From positions 1 to 53,529 of the forward strand of contig JAIXSO010000064.1 of assembly GCA_027484685.1 (NCBI GenBank): a stretch of DNA of 53,529 bases, given 5' to 3'. The translations under genes and the position numbers were made by a program. Shown here in pieces: positions 15,647 through 24,016 of the stretch. This DNA comes from Bacteroidota bacterium (GTDB taxonomy: Bacteria; Bacteroidota; Bacteroidia; UKL13-3). The notes under the pieces were generated by a model. That model did no database searches and was not told where the DNA came from. It worked only from the letters and a program-made list of their open reading frames with translations. The first letter of the stretch is position 1; every line of letters starts with the position of its first letter.

Positions 15647-18025
15647 TTAAAACTCAAACTTCATTCCGCCAGTTGGAAATATAGCTAGTCCATCATAATA
15701 ATTCTGTCCACTAATAGCATTAAAACTTTCACTATTTGCTATCTGCTTGTTAAAAATATTTACAATGTCAACAAATATTGTCATGGTAGCTTTTTTAAAT
15801 TTAAAATTGTAGTTAGCCCTCATGTCAAGACTGGTAAAATCAGGAAGTCTAAGCTCATTTCTACCTATTAGTTCTTTCGAGTATCTTAAATAGTTGTTAC
15901 TGTTTAAAACGTCACGATGAATAATATAGTTGTCTTTCGGCTTGCCTGTGGCGTATCTATACTTCATTGAAAAGAGCCAATGCTTTGTAGCCTTGTAACT
16001 AAGCATAAAATTAAATTGATGTGGTTGACTAAACGCAAAATCATATTCTCCAATTCCGTCATGGTCATTTCGTTTAATTTCAATGTAAGAGTACCCAAAT
16101 TGTCCATGAATTTTTTTGACTAACCGTTTAGTTAAGTTGATATCAAGTCCTTTTCCCCAACCTGTTCCATTATTGTTTTTCAGAACAGTACCATTAACTG
16201 GTGTAACAACCATATTGTCAAAACTTTTATACCAAGTTTCTATTGTTAGCTTTAAATCGCTTGTAAAATATTTTCTGTAACCAAGAATGTATTGAGTTAC
16301 TTCCTCCATTTTTAGTTTACTACTTCCTGGAAGGTCAGCAATGTCAGAGTAAACAGGGTCTTGAAAGTAAATGCCATATCCAAAATTGAAACTATTTCTT
16401 TCATTGATAAAATAACTACCACTTAATCGAGGAGATATAACGTATTGGTTTGAAAATCCTGTGTAATCATATCTTAATCCAGCATTTAAAGATATCCTTT
16501 TACCAAATAGAATAGAATAATTGAGGAAACTAGAAATATTGATATTGGTATTATTAAAATTTGCATTTACAAACTGCGGATAAATTGGTTGATATTTTAA
16601 ATTAGGGTTGATTAAATCAACTGGCCTATAAACAAAATTGGTATCATTACTATTTAGGATTCTTTCGTTATTTAGATTCAGTAAATCCATTTCAATACCT
16701 GTAGCCAATTTTTGATTCTTATTTATTGTTAAATTAAAAAGTGACCTATAACCAAACTTTGTTTCAGCATAATTTTGTGTCTGAATATTTTCATTATATG
16801 ATATTACTGGATTGTTCAAATTACCAAGTGTATCAGCATCAGGATAAGCTTTTCCAACTTTTACATTTGAAGTATATGAGGTAAAATAAAGCACATTTTT
16901 CCAATAACTTTTATTACTCGTTAAGGTTCTTAAGTTTAAACCGAAAACAATCTTATTACGTTTAAAGTTTGGGAGATAAAGAAGGTTTAGTTTTTTGTCA
17001 GCATAAACGTTATCTATATCTCTCACGTAGCTTTCAGGACTTACAATTGCTAAAAAGGATAATTTATTTTTTGCGTTTAATTGTGTGGTAGTTTTCAAAA
17101 TAACATCACCATAAATTGGGAGACCGATATCTTTTAAGCCAATTAAATTTACCAAACCATAAAAATTTTGATAACGAGCAGATAAAAAGATGTTGGTTCT
17201 TTTAAGAATTTTTGTTGGACCATCATAATTAACTGTTATTCCAAGAAGGTCAATTTGTCCGTCAATAATAGCATTTTCTTTATTTCCCTCTTTAATTCCT
17301 AATCCCAAATATGATGCACTTCTTCGCCCATATTCAGGCCCAAAACCACCTCCTTGAAATTGAGCATTATCAATTACTCTGGGTGCAAAAATGCTAAATC
17401 TTCCACCATTTGGGTCGTTAAAAAAGCTATTCCCTTCTAAGTGTCCAACCTCTGTTAACGGAATATCGTCCACCATGTATACATTATCTCTAACACCTTG
17501 CCCTCTAACTGCTATGGCAGAATAAATACCACCACTACTCGACACACCGGGTAGCATACCAATTGCTCTAAAAATATCGCCTTGTGACCCAGGATTTAAT
17601 GAAATTTCTTCTCTTGAAAAACTATATGATGAAATTGGCGTTACTCTGTTATTTTCAAATTTGAAGGACTTTACTTCAACACTTTTTAAGTTATGTATTC
17701 CTTCCTGTAGACTAACTTCTTGGAAAGTTGATTTATTAGGTAAAACATTGATATCATTTAAAAGTTGGGTTTCATAACCTAATAGTCTTATTTCTATAGA
17801 CTGAATACCAGATTTTACTTTCATAATTTCAAAAAAGCCAAGGGAGTCACTTTTAACGGATATTTGAGTATTAGATAATATGATTAAGGCCCCTACTATT
17901 GGTTGTTTATTATCTTTGTCAATAATCCTTCCTTTTATACTGCCAAAATCTGTTTGTTGCCCAAACAAAGACTGTGAAATGAAGGTTAAAAAAAGTATTG
18001 CAATTCTTCGGAGTTGTTGAGGCAT
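15647..18025 (-). CDS. TonB-dependent receptor with carboxypeptidase-regulatory-like domain
   Basis: 792 residues: signal peptide ending LFG-Q, then a carboxypeptidase-D regulatory-like domain (GSIKGRIIDKDNKQPIVGALIILSNTQISVKSDSLGFFEI, about 25-110), a plug domain (SRGEIFRAIGMLPGV-like SLNPGSQGDIFRAIGMLPGVSSSGGIYSAIAVRGQGVRDN region, about 140-240), and a 22-strand barrel to the C-terminus ending GMKFEF. It should import a ligand across the outer membrane with TonB energy. There is no SusD partner, so a siderophore, cofactor or peptide is as likely as a glycan. It lies 37 nt after a Crp/Fnr-type regulator gene and is probably cotranscribed with it. Confidence 0.9.
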   Translation of the reverse strand: MPQQLRRIAILFLTFISQSLFGQQTDFGSIKGRIIDKDNKQPIVGALIILSNTQISVKSDSLGFFEIMKVKSGIQSIEIRLLGYETQLLNDINVLPNKSTFQEVSLQEGIHNLKSVEVKSFKFENNRVTPISSYSFSREEISLNPGSQGDIFRAIGMLPGVSSSGGIYSAIAVRGQGVRDNVYMVDDIPLTEVGHLEGNSFFNDPNGGRFSIFAPRVIDNAQFQGGGFGPEYGRRSASYLGLGIKEGNKENAIIDGQIDLLGITVNYDGPTKILKRTNIFLSARYQNFYGLVNLIGLKDIGLPIYGDVILKTTTQLNAKNKLSFLAIVSPESYVRDIDNVYADKKLNLLYLPNFKRNKIVFGLNLRTLTSNKSYWKNVLYFTSYTSNVKVGKAYPDADTLGNLNNPVISYNENIQTQNYAETKFGYRSLFNLTINKNQKLATGIEMDLLNLNNERILNSNDTNFVYRPVDLINPNLKYQPIYPQFVNANFNNTNINISSFLNYSILFGKRISLNAGLRYDYTGFSNQYVISPRLSGSYFINERNSFNFGYGIYFQDPVYSDIADLPGSSKLKMEEVTQYILGYRKYFTSDLKLTIETWYKSFDNMVVTPVNGTVLKNNNGTGWGKGLDINLTKRLVKKIHGQFGYSYIEIKRNDHDGIGEYDFAFSQPHQFNFMLSYKATKHWLFSMKYRYATGKPKDNYIIHRDVLNSNNYLRYSKELIGRNELRLPDFTSLDMRANYNFKFKKATMTIFVDIVNIFNKQIANSESFNAISGQNYYDGLAIFPTGGMKFEF

Positions 18026-18062
18026 TTTTTATTTGCAAAAGTAGTAATGCCTAGTTTTAATA

Positions 18063-18650
18063 TTATTGACAATTAGCAACAATTCGGGCATTTTGTTTTT
18101 GTCGGCAATAGGTTTCTTTTGAAATACCAAGGTATGAAGCGATGAGATTGTCGGAGACGTAGAGTAAAAAATCAGGCTTAAATTTAAACAGCCATTCAAT
18201 TTTGTCGTGAGAATTTAACGTATTGAATGCTGCAATTCTTTCCATCGATTCTTTGTATTTGCCTTCTATAATTTTTATATAGGCTTGAGCAAATTTTGGC
18301 ACATTTTCCATCAATATTTGAAATGAATCACGATTGATTTTATAAACTATTGTTGCTTTTTTAGCTTTTGCGCAAAGTTGCGAGGGTATTTTGTTTTTAA
18401 AGCTTCCTAAATCTGTAAACCAATTGTCTTTAAGAATTAGGTCAGTGGTTTTCTCAACACCTTTTTTGTCTACTTGTAAAACTTGGAGTAAGCCACTTTG
18501 AACAAAATATATAGAACGGCAAACTTCTCCTTCAGAGAATAGATATTCATCTCTTTTCAACTTTACTTTTACAAAATGGCTCAAAACATCCTCTAAAAAT
18601 TCTGGATTCTTTCCAACCATTTTTATTATGTCATTTTTTAAAGCTTTCAT
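18063..18650 (-). CDS. Crp/Fnr family transcriptional regulator
   Basis: 195 residues from the ATG at 18650; the frame can be extended 17 codons to 18701 but the extension (MRHIFKLCVTHAVIDNN) does not resemble family N-termini. An N-terminal cyclic-nucleotide-binding-type beta barrel (EYLFSEGEVCRSIYFVQSGLLQVLQ, about 34-58) is followed by a dimerisation helix and a C-terminal winged helix with recognition helix LIASYLGISKETYCRQKQ. The phosphate-binding cassette residues of E. coli Crp are not evident, so the effector may not be cAMP. First gene of a probable two-gene unit with the TonB-dependent receptor. Confidence 0.85.
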   Translation of the reverse strand: MKALKNDIIKMVGKNPEFLEDVLSHFVKVKLKRDEYLFSEGEVCRSIYFVQSGLLQVLQVDKKGVEKTTDLILKDNWFTDLGSFKNKIPSQLCAKAKKATIVYKINRDSFQILMENVPKFAQAYIKIIEGKYKESMERIAAFNTLNSHDKIEWLFKFKPDFLLYVSDNLIASYLGISKETYCRQKQNARIVANCQ

Positions 18651-18878
18651 ATTGTTGTCTATAACCGCATGGGTGACGCATAACTTAAATATATGTCTCA
18701 TTTTACAAGACCTATCTCCTATATTTGGTCAGATTAGCCCCATAAAAAGGCTTTTTTCAAATGTATTATTTAACTACAAATCATCAAACAGGAAGTTTAT
18801 TGCTAACCAAATCAGGAAAATTAGAACAACTAAAATAAGAGTTGTTTTTACTTCGTTGTTCGTTAATTACATCCCCCT

Positions 18879-18896
18879 TGCCAAAAGCTTTCGGCA
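18879..18896. repeat. AAAGCTTT-core palindrome
   Basis: TGCCAAAAGCTTTCGGCA is palindromic apart from one A/G mismatch pair. It shares its centre with the elements at 11450 and, in part, 33431. Confidence 0.55.
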
Positions 18897-18995
18897 TTCT
18901 TCGACCTTGGTTTGGTCACGCCATAAAGCGTGAGGGAATTTTTCCCGCACATTTCTTTGTGTTTAAAACTAACACTTCGTCCAATAGCTACCGTT

Positions 18996-19155
18996 CAGGC
19001 TCAGCAATAAACTAAGTACTAAGTACTTTGAACTCTGTACTATCGCTTCGGCTCCGCTCAGCGACCGTACTTCGGCAGGCTCAGCGATAAACTAAGTACT
19101 TCGAACTTAAAACTTCGAACTTCGAACTATCGCTTCGGCTTCGCTCAGCGACCGT
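18996..19155. repeat. Tandem duplication of a composite block (two copies, about 80 nt each)
   Basis: Each block begins with CAGGCTCAGC(A/G)ATAAACT followed by AAGTACT (18996 and 19076) and ends with ATCGCTTCGGCT(C/T)CGCTC followed by AGCGACCGT (19039-19068 and 19126-19155). The two copies differ at one base in each shared part. The second copy touches the rpiB stop codon. Confidence 0.8.
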
Positions 19156-19584
19156 TTAGCAACTAATCTTATCCACTCTATTTTGGTGGCGGCCACCTTC
19201 AAAATGAGTAGTTAAAAAAGTCATGGTAATGCGTTTGGCCAATTCAATATCAATAAAACGAGCAGGTAATGCCAATACATTTGCATCGTTGTGCGTGCGT
19301 GCTAGGCTGCTGATTTCATCAGTCCAGCATAATGCACCTCTAATGCCTTGGTGTTTGTTTACACTCATATTTACGCCATTGCCACTGCCACAAATAATAA
19401 TTCCTAATTCATTTTCTTTGTTTTCAATGCTGGTAGCTAACGGATGCGAAACATCAGGATAATCCATTGATGCAGTAGAGTGTGTACCAAAATCGGTAAC
19501 AGTGTAATTTAAATCGGTAAGCATAGCTTTAATGATTTCTTTGTACTCAAAACCTGCGTGGTCGGCTGCAATGGCAATTTTCAT
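19156..19584 (-). CDS. rpiB: Ribose-5-phosphate isomerase B
   Basis: 142 residues, the usual length of RpiB. It interconverts ribulose-5-phosphate and ribose-5-phosphate in the non-oxidative pentose phosphate pathway, in the cytoplasm. Family marks: MKIAIAADHAGFEYKE at the start, DYPD at 41-44, the catalytic cysteine in IIICGSGNG (C65), NKHQGIRGALC and a HNDANVLALPARF stretch. It follows tatC by 20 nt on the same strand and is probably cotranscribed; the pairing has no evident functional logic. Confidence 0.96.
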   Translation of the reverse strand: MKIAIAADHAGFEYKEIIKAMLTDLNYTVTDFGTHSTASMDYPDVSHPLATSIENKENELGIIICGSGNGVNMSVNKHQGIRGALCWTDEISSLARTHNDANVLALPARFIDIELAKRITMTFLTTHFEGGRHQNRVDKISC

Positions 19585-19604
19585 AATATAATGATTTTAA
19601 TTTA

Positions 19605-20438
19605 TTATCTAATTTTATTTTTTTCAACTCCACGTGCTATAAAAATACTCAATTCGTATAACAAGTATAGCGGTAAAGCCATTAATATTTGGCTAGCCAT
19701 ATCAGGCGAAGGAGTTAAAATACCTGCTAATACCAATATTACTAATACAGCATGTTTACGGTATTTGCCCATAATACGCGCACTTAAAATGCCAATTTTT
19801 ACTAAAAAATATACCAAAATTGGCATTTCAAACATCAACCCGCAAGCAAAGGTAATGGTTGATACAAAAGATATATACGACTCTAAGTTGATTTCATTGC
19901 TTACCAAAGTACTAACTTGGTAAGAACCCATAAACGAAACCGAAACAGGTGTTAAAAAATAATATCCAAAAGCTATTCCTACAAAAAATAAACCTGAGCT
20001 AAAAAATACCAGTCCACGCGCGTAGCCAATTTCTTTTTTGCTTAAGGCAGGTTTTATAAAACGCCATAATTGCCATAAAATATAAGGAAAAGCTATGATA
20101 ATTCCAGCTATAAAAGCAATCCACAAATGTTGGGTAAATTGCCCTGTCATGTCAATATTTTTTAGGGAAAAATCAATACTTTTTACACAGTATTCGTCAG
20201 TTCCTTTAGCCCAATACGATAATTTACACAACATGCGGTAACTGAAAAAATCAGTGCGCATAGGACCAAAAATAATGATATCGAAAAGGATATATTTATT
20301 AAAAAAAGCTGCTACAGCCCCAATTAATATGGCAATTACAGAACGAACTAAGTGGCTTCGTAACTCATCTATATGGTCAAAAAAAGTCATTTCCTTGGTA
20401 TCGGAAAAGTGGTCATCTGGCAATTGATCTAAAGACAT
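19605..20438 (-). CDS. tatC: Sec-independent protein translocase TatC
   Basis: 277 residues with six transmembrane helices. The N-terminal MTFFDHIDELRSHLVRSV matches the conserved cytoplasmic segment of TatC that binds twin-arginine signal peptides, and the later FEMPILVYFLVKIG and GILTPSPDMASQ are also typical. A long periplasmic first loop (about 45-85, containing two cysteines) is a feature of several Bacteroidota TatC proteins. TatC works with TatA/B in the inner membrane to export folded proteins; no tatA is nearby. Confidence 0.95.
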   Translation of the reverse strand: MSLDQLPDDHFSDTKEMTFFDHIDELRSHLVRSVIAILIGAVAAFFNKYILFDIIIFGPMRTDFFSYRMLCKLSYWAKGTDEYCVKSIDFSLKNIDMTGQFTQHLWIAFIAGIIIAFPYILWQLWRFIKPALSKKEIGYARGLVFFSSGLFFVGIAFGYYFLTPVSVSFMGSYQVSTLVSNEINLESYISFVSTITFACGLMFEMPILVYFLVKIGILSARIMGKYRKHAVLVILVLAGILTPSPDMASQILMALPLYLLYELSIFIARGVEKNKIR

Positions 20439-20515
20439 ATTTTTTAAACGAGCGCAAAAGTAACTATTTTAGTTGATAGTTTTTAGTTGACAGTTGATAG
20501 GTAAATGAGGAGGTG

Positions 20516-20610
20516 TGATTTGTGATTTATGATTTGTGAGATGAGAGATGGGAGCTGAGAGATGGGAAATGTGAGATGTGAGATATGATTTTTGATGTGT
20601 GATTTTTGAA
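20516..20610. repeat. Degenerate purine-rich tandem repeat (GAGATGGGA/GTGATTT words)
   Basis: Repeated words TGTGATTT, TGAGATG and GAGAGATGGGA fill about 95 nt upstream of tatC. A similar array stands at 46078-46136. There is no fixed period. Confidence 0.65.
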
Positions 20611-20648
20611 ATGGGAAGACAGATGAATAATTTGCAATTAATACAAAG

Positions 20649-20680
20649 CTAGCTGCTAGAAGCCAGAGGCCAGCAGCTAG
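20649..20680. repeat. Inverted repeat (9-bp stem)
   Basis: CTAGCTGCT (20649-20657) pairs with AGCAGCTAG (20672-20680) around a 14-base loop, 9 nt before the rel stop codon end. It could serve as a weak transcription-end structure for rel but lacks a T-run. Confidence 0.5.
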
Positions 20681-20689
20681 AAACCAACT

Positions 20690-22900
20690 CTATCCAATAT
20701 CAACCCTAGTAACTGAAATTAATTGACTGGCTTGTTTAATTTTGTTCATCAGTTCTTCTAAATGTTTGGTATCGCTTACTTGTAAGGTAATATTTCCTTC
20801 AAACATACCTTCGTTTGCAGTAACATTTATCGACTTCATATTTATTTGTAATTGGGTAGAAATAATATTGGTAATAGCACTCACAATACCTACACTATCA
20901 ATACCTTGTACTTTTATAGACGTTAAGAAAGATTTACTGCTATTTAAGCTGCCATCGGCCCAACGAGCTTTGATAATTCGATAACCATAATTACTCATTA
21001 AACTAATTCCATTGGTACAATTGGTTCTATGAATTTTTACACCCTCTCCTACTGTTACAAAGCCAAAAATATCATCACCAGGAATTGGACTACAACATTT
21101 GGCAAACGCATAATCAACAGGGTCACCATCGCCAATTATTACAGCATCTTTGGTTAAAGGTTTGGCTGGCTTTTTGGCTAGTTTTTGTTCTTCGGTTAGT
21201 ACTTGTTTTTTGGTTTCAGCTTCTAAAATTGCCGTTAGGTCAATTTTAGTTCTGTCAATTTTTTCGGTAACTAATTGATAATAAAGTTCGGTAACACTTG
21301 GTAATTTATAAAACTTTATAATGCTATTAAGTGCTTCGCTACTAAAAGGAATTTTGGCATTTTTAAACTTACGTTCCAAAATTTCTTTACCCATGGTTAC
21401 ACTTTGGTTGCGTTCTTGCTTAAAGTAATCTCTAATTTTTGATTTGGCTTTAGCAGTAACTACCCAAGTTAACCACTCTTCAGTAGGTTTTTGTTTGGTT
21501 GATGATAAAATTTCAACCTGATCGCCATTACCTAATTTATAAGTAATAGGCACCAGTTTATTATTTACCTTAGCACCAATACATTTGGCTCCCAAACCTG
21601 AGTGAATATCGAAAGCAAAATCCAACACGGTTGATTGAGCAGGTAACTTACGCAAATCGCCTTTAGGCGTAAATACAAAAATTTCTTCGGCAAATAAGTT
21701 TAGTTTAAAATCATCTAAAAACTCCACTGCTGAACCATCAGTATTTTCGAGCATTTCGCGCACTTTGGCTAGCCATTGCTCCAATCCATTGTCGTTTACT
21801 TGTGTTCCATCTTTGTATTTCCAATGGGCAGCATAACCTTTTTCGGCTATTTCGTCCATTCGTTTACTACGTATTTGCACCTCTACCCAACGGCCTTTTG
21901 GCCCCATAACAGTGGTATGCAAACTCTCATAACCATTGGCTTTTGGAATACTTACCCAATCGCGCAATCTATCAGGGTTTGGCGTATAAAAATCGGTAAC
22001 AGTTGAATACACTTTCCAACAATCGCTTTTTTCGTTTTCGTATTCATCGTCAATAATTATTCTAATGGCAAATAAATCAAACACTTCGTCAAACGATACA
22101 CCTTGCTTTTTCATTTTATTCAAAATGCTGTGTATGCTTTTAGGGCGTCCTTTTATTTCATAATTTAAACCGGTTTCGTCTAAAGCTTTTTGTAGTGGTT
22201 CAATAAATTTTTTGATATACCTATTGCGCTCAGCTTTGGTTTCTTGTAAACGGTTTTTTACATATTTATAACTATCAGGATCAAGGAATTTGGTAGCCAA
22301 ATCTTCCAACTCAGTTTTCATGGCATAAAGCCCTAATCTGTGAGCCAAAGGCGCATACACATAAGCAGTTTCGCTAGCTATTTTTAATTGACTTTTGGCA
22401 CTCATGCTTTCTAAAGTGCGCATGTTATGCATTCTATCGGCTAGTTTTATTAAAATTACCCTTACATCTTCGCTTAAAGTAAGGAGCATTTTTTTGAAAT
22501 TTTCGGCCTGCATCGATTTATCTTGCTGATCGAAAACGCCCGAAATTTTTGTCAATCCATCAATAATGCGAGATACTTTTGGGCCAAATTTCATATCCAA
22601 AAGTTCCAGTGTAATATCAGTATCTTCTACAGTATCGTGTAATAAAGCGCAAATAATAGAAGTAGTTCCAAGTCCAATTTCTTCAGCACAAATTTGAGCT
22701 ACCGCAATAGGATGCAAAATATAAGGTTCACCACTTTTGCGTCTCATATTTTTATGTGCTTCAAGGCTAATATTAAAAGCTTCGCGTATATTGGCTCTAT
22801 CTTGCTTGCTTAAAGCTACTTTGCACGACCGTAATAAATGTCTATATGCTTTTACAATTTGCTCGTTTTCTTGCTCTTGATTAATTACCGGACTCGACAT
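20690..22900 (-). CDS. rel: Bifunctional (p)ppGpp synthetase/hydrolase (RelA/SpoT family)
   Basis: 736 residues, the standard long RSH architecture. HD hydrolase domain about 25-200 (HPIAVAQICAE, HDTVEDTD with the catalytic HD, and LADRMHNMRTL); synthetase domain about 240-350 (GRPKSIHSILNKMKKQGV, FDLFAIRII, PKANGYESLHTTV); TGS domain about 410-470 (FTPKGDLRKLPAQSTVLDFAF); a zinc-finger-like region with CC (FAKCCSPIPGD); and a C-terminal ACT domain. Both HD and synthetase active-site motifs are intact, so it should make and degrade (p)ppGpp. Cytoplasmic and ribosome-associated in homologues. Confidence 0.96.
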   Translation of the reverse strand: MSSPVINQEQENEQIVKAYRHLLRSCKVALSKQDRANIREAFNISLEAHKNMRRKSGEPYILHPIAVAQICAEEIGLGTTSIICALLHDTVEDTDITLELLDMKFGPKVSRIIDGLTKISGVFDQQDKSMQAENFKKMLLTLSEDVRVILIKLADRMHNMRTLESMSAKSQLKIASETAYVYAPLAHRLGLYAMKTELEDLATKFLDPDSYKYVKNRLQETKAERNRYIKKFIEPLQKALDETGLNYEIKGRPKSIHSILNKMKKQGVSFDEVFDLFAIRIIIDDEYENEKSDCWKVYSTVTDFYTPNPDRLRDWVSIPKANGYESLHTTVMGPKGRWVEVQIRSKRMDEIAEKGYAAHWKYKDGTQVNDNGLEQWLAKVREMLENTDGSAVEFLDDFKLNLFAEEIFVFTPKGDLRKLPAQSTVLDFAFDIHSGLGAKCIGAKVNNKLVPITYKLGNGDQVEILSSTKQKPTEEWLTWVVTAKAKSKIRDYFKQERNQSVTMGKEILERKFKNAKIPFSSEALNSIIKFYKLPSVTELYYQLVTEKIDRTKIDLTAILEAETKKQVLTEEQKLAKKPAKPLTKDAVIIGDGDPVDYAFAKCCSPIPGDDIFGFVTVGEGVKIHRTNCTNGISLMSNYGYRIIKARWADGSLNSSKSFLTSIKVQGIDSVGIVSAITNIISTQLQINMKSINVTANEGMFEGNITLQVSDTKHLEELMNKIKQASQLISVTRVDIG

Positions 22901-23011
22901 AACTTTACTGAGGATTTAGTGGCAATTTATAACATTTAATTGAACATTTAAACGTAAGTTTATAGTATATTTTGCCTTATTCCTTCTTATTGACCAATGT
23001 TTAACACACTG

Positions 23012-23425
23012 CTATTTTAAACCATTGGTTTGATTTATTAATTCAGCAGCTTTTCTAAGATTTTTTACACTTTTATACTCCAAATAACTTTCAACTCCAA
23101 TAGGGACTAAACATGACGCTAACAATATTTGTTCCCATTTTTCAACAAACGGTATTGAAAATCCTAAAGCTGCGCCAGCTAAAATACCTGCATAATAACT
23201 AAAATTGGCTTGTTTTTTTGCTTTTTTTATAAGTTTAACTGCTTGTATATTATTACCAGCAATTCTAGTAAAATCCTCTATACTAATTGGCTCAGTACCT
23301 TGTTTGATATTATAAACTGTAAAAAAATTGTACTTAATATTTATTTTGGTAGAATCGGTTTGAGCCATGCTTTTTAAACCAAATAATAAAAAGCTTAGTG
23401 TAATTAGTTTCTTTATAATATTCAT
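23012..23425 (-). CDS. Exported or membrane protein of unknown function
   Basis: 137 residues: signal peptide (MNIIKKLITLSFLLFGLKSMA-Q), a short mature domain with QGTEPISIEDFTRIAGN and a hydrophobic pair (YYAGILAGAALGFSIPF and ILLASCLVPIGV, about 78-110) that may form a hairpin in a membrane, then a basic helical tail. I do not recognise a family. Monocistronic by spacing (111 nt from rel, 121 nt to the TPR gene). Confidence 0.7.
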   Translation of the reverse strand: MNIIKKLITLSFLLFGLKSMAQTDSTKINIKYNFFTVYNIKQGTEPISIEDFTRIAGNNIQAVKLIKKAKKQANFSYYAGILAGAALGFSIPFVEKWEQILLASCLVPIGVESYLEYKSVKNLRKAAELINQTNGLK

Positions 23426-23495
23426 AATGGTAAAGGTTTATACCATGCTAAACAAGCAGTATATTATATTGTTTGATTAATAAAATTTAGTGCAT

Positions 23496-23525
23496 AAAAA
23501 AAGCTGCCTTTTAAGGGCAGCTTTT
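23496..23525 (-). terminator. Rho-independent terminator of the TPR gene
   Basis: AAAAGCTGCC and GGCAGCTTTT pair around a seven-base loop with a run of T on each side. It lies 21 nt beyond the stop of the minus-strand TPR gene at 23547. Confidence 0.88.
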
Positions 23526-23546
23526 CAATTTATTTATTAGTTTAAA

Positions 23547-24014
23547 TTACTTTAAGTTCTTTAATACTTCAATGGCGTTTTTATTGCTTGGATCGTATTC
23601 TAAAGCTTTTCTATACATAGCTTTGCATTCATTTTTCATATCTTTTTGTAAGAAATAATAACCTAAATAATCGTACGATGAAGCTACATTTTTTGATAAA
23701 CTTGCTTTTTGTTTATTAAATTTAGCAGTATCGGCAGTAGCAACTTCAATGTATTTTTCAAATAATTCTTTGGCTACAGTTGTTTTAAGTAATGAGTCCA
23801 TTGAGGCATTTGCATTAGCTCTTTGATACCAAGCATCGGCAAAATCAGGTTGAGCAATATTAATTTTAGCAAATGCCGAATCGGCTTTACCATACATTTT
23901 AGCGTTGTTATAATATTTACCAATATTGTAATTATCAATTAAAGTAACTTTTTTGACAGTACTTAAATATTCTTCATAAATTAATGCAGCTTCGGTATAT
24001 TTTTTTTTTTTTTT
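23547..24014 (-). CDS. C-terminal part of the interrupted TPR protein
   Basis: The frame runs open from just after the TAA at 24015-24017: five AAA codons, then YTEAALIYEEYLSTVKKVTLIDNYNIG and on through MYGKADSAFAKINIAQPDFADAWYQRANANA to the stop at 23547. An internal ATG at 23897 could restart translation, but the sequence upstream of it reads as normal TPR helices and is in the same frame as the preceding gene (24015-25175). So it is the rest of that protein rather than an independent gene. The TPR-like tail ends YRKALEYDPSNKNAIEVLKNLK. Confidence 0.75.
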   Translation of the reverse strand, partial: KKKKKYTEAALIYEEYLSTVKKVTLIDNYNIGKYYNNAKMYGKADSAFAKINIAQPDFADAWYQRANANASMDSLLKTTVAKELFEKYIEVATADTAKFNKQKASLSKNVASSYDYLGYYFLQKDMKNECKAMYRKALEYDPSNKNAIEVLKNLK

Positions 24015-24016
24015 TT
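24000..24016. repeat. 17-nt T-run (A-run on coding strand) at the gene break
   Basis: Seventeen consecutive T on the plus strand. On the coding strand the first two A complete a TAA stop and the other 15 give exactly five lysine codons in frame with the downstream TPR region. Confidence 0.9.

Larger units (their letters stand above)
18651..19155. other. Intergenic region with palindromes and a duplicated block
   Basis: 505 nt without a credible gene. It contains a small hairpin (CACGC-N6-GCGTG near 18919-18934), an AAAGCTTT-core palindrome (18879-18896), and two composite tandem blocks (18996-19068 and 19076-19155) that abut the rpiB stop codon. Confidence 0.6.
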
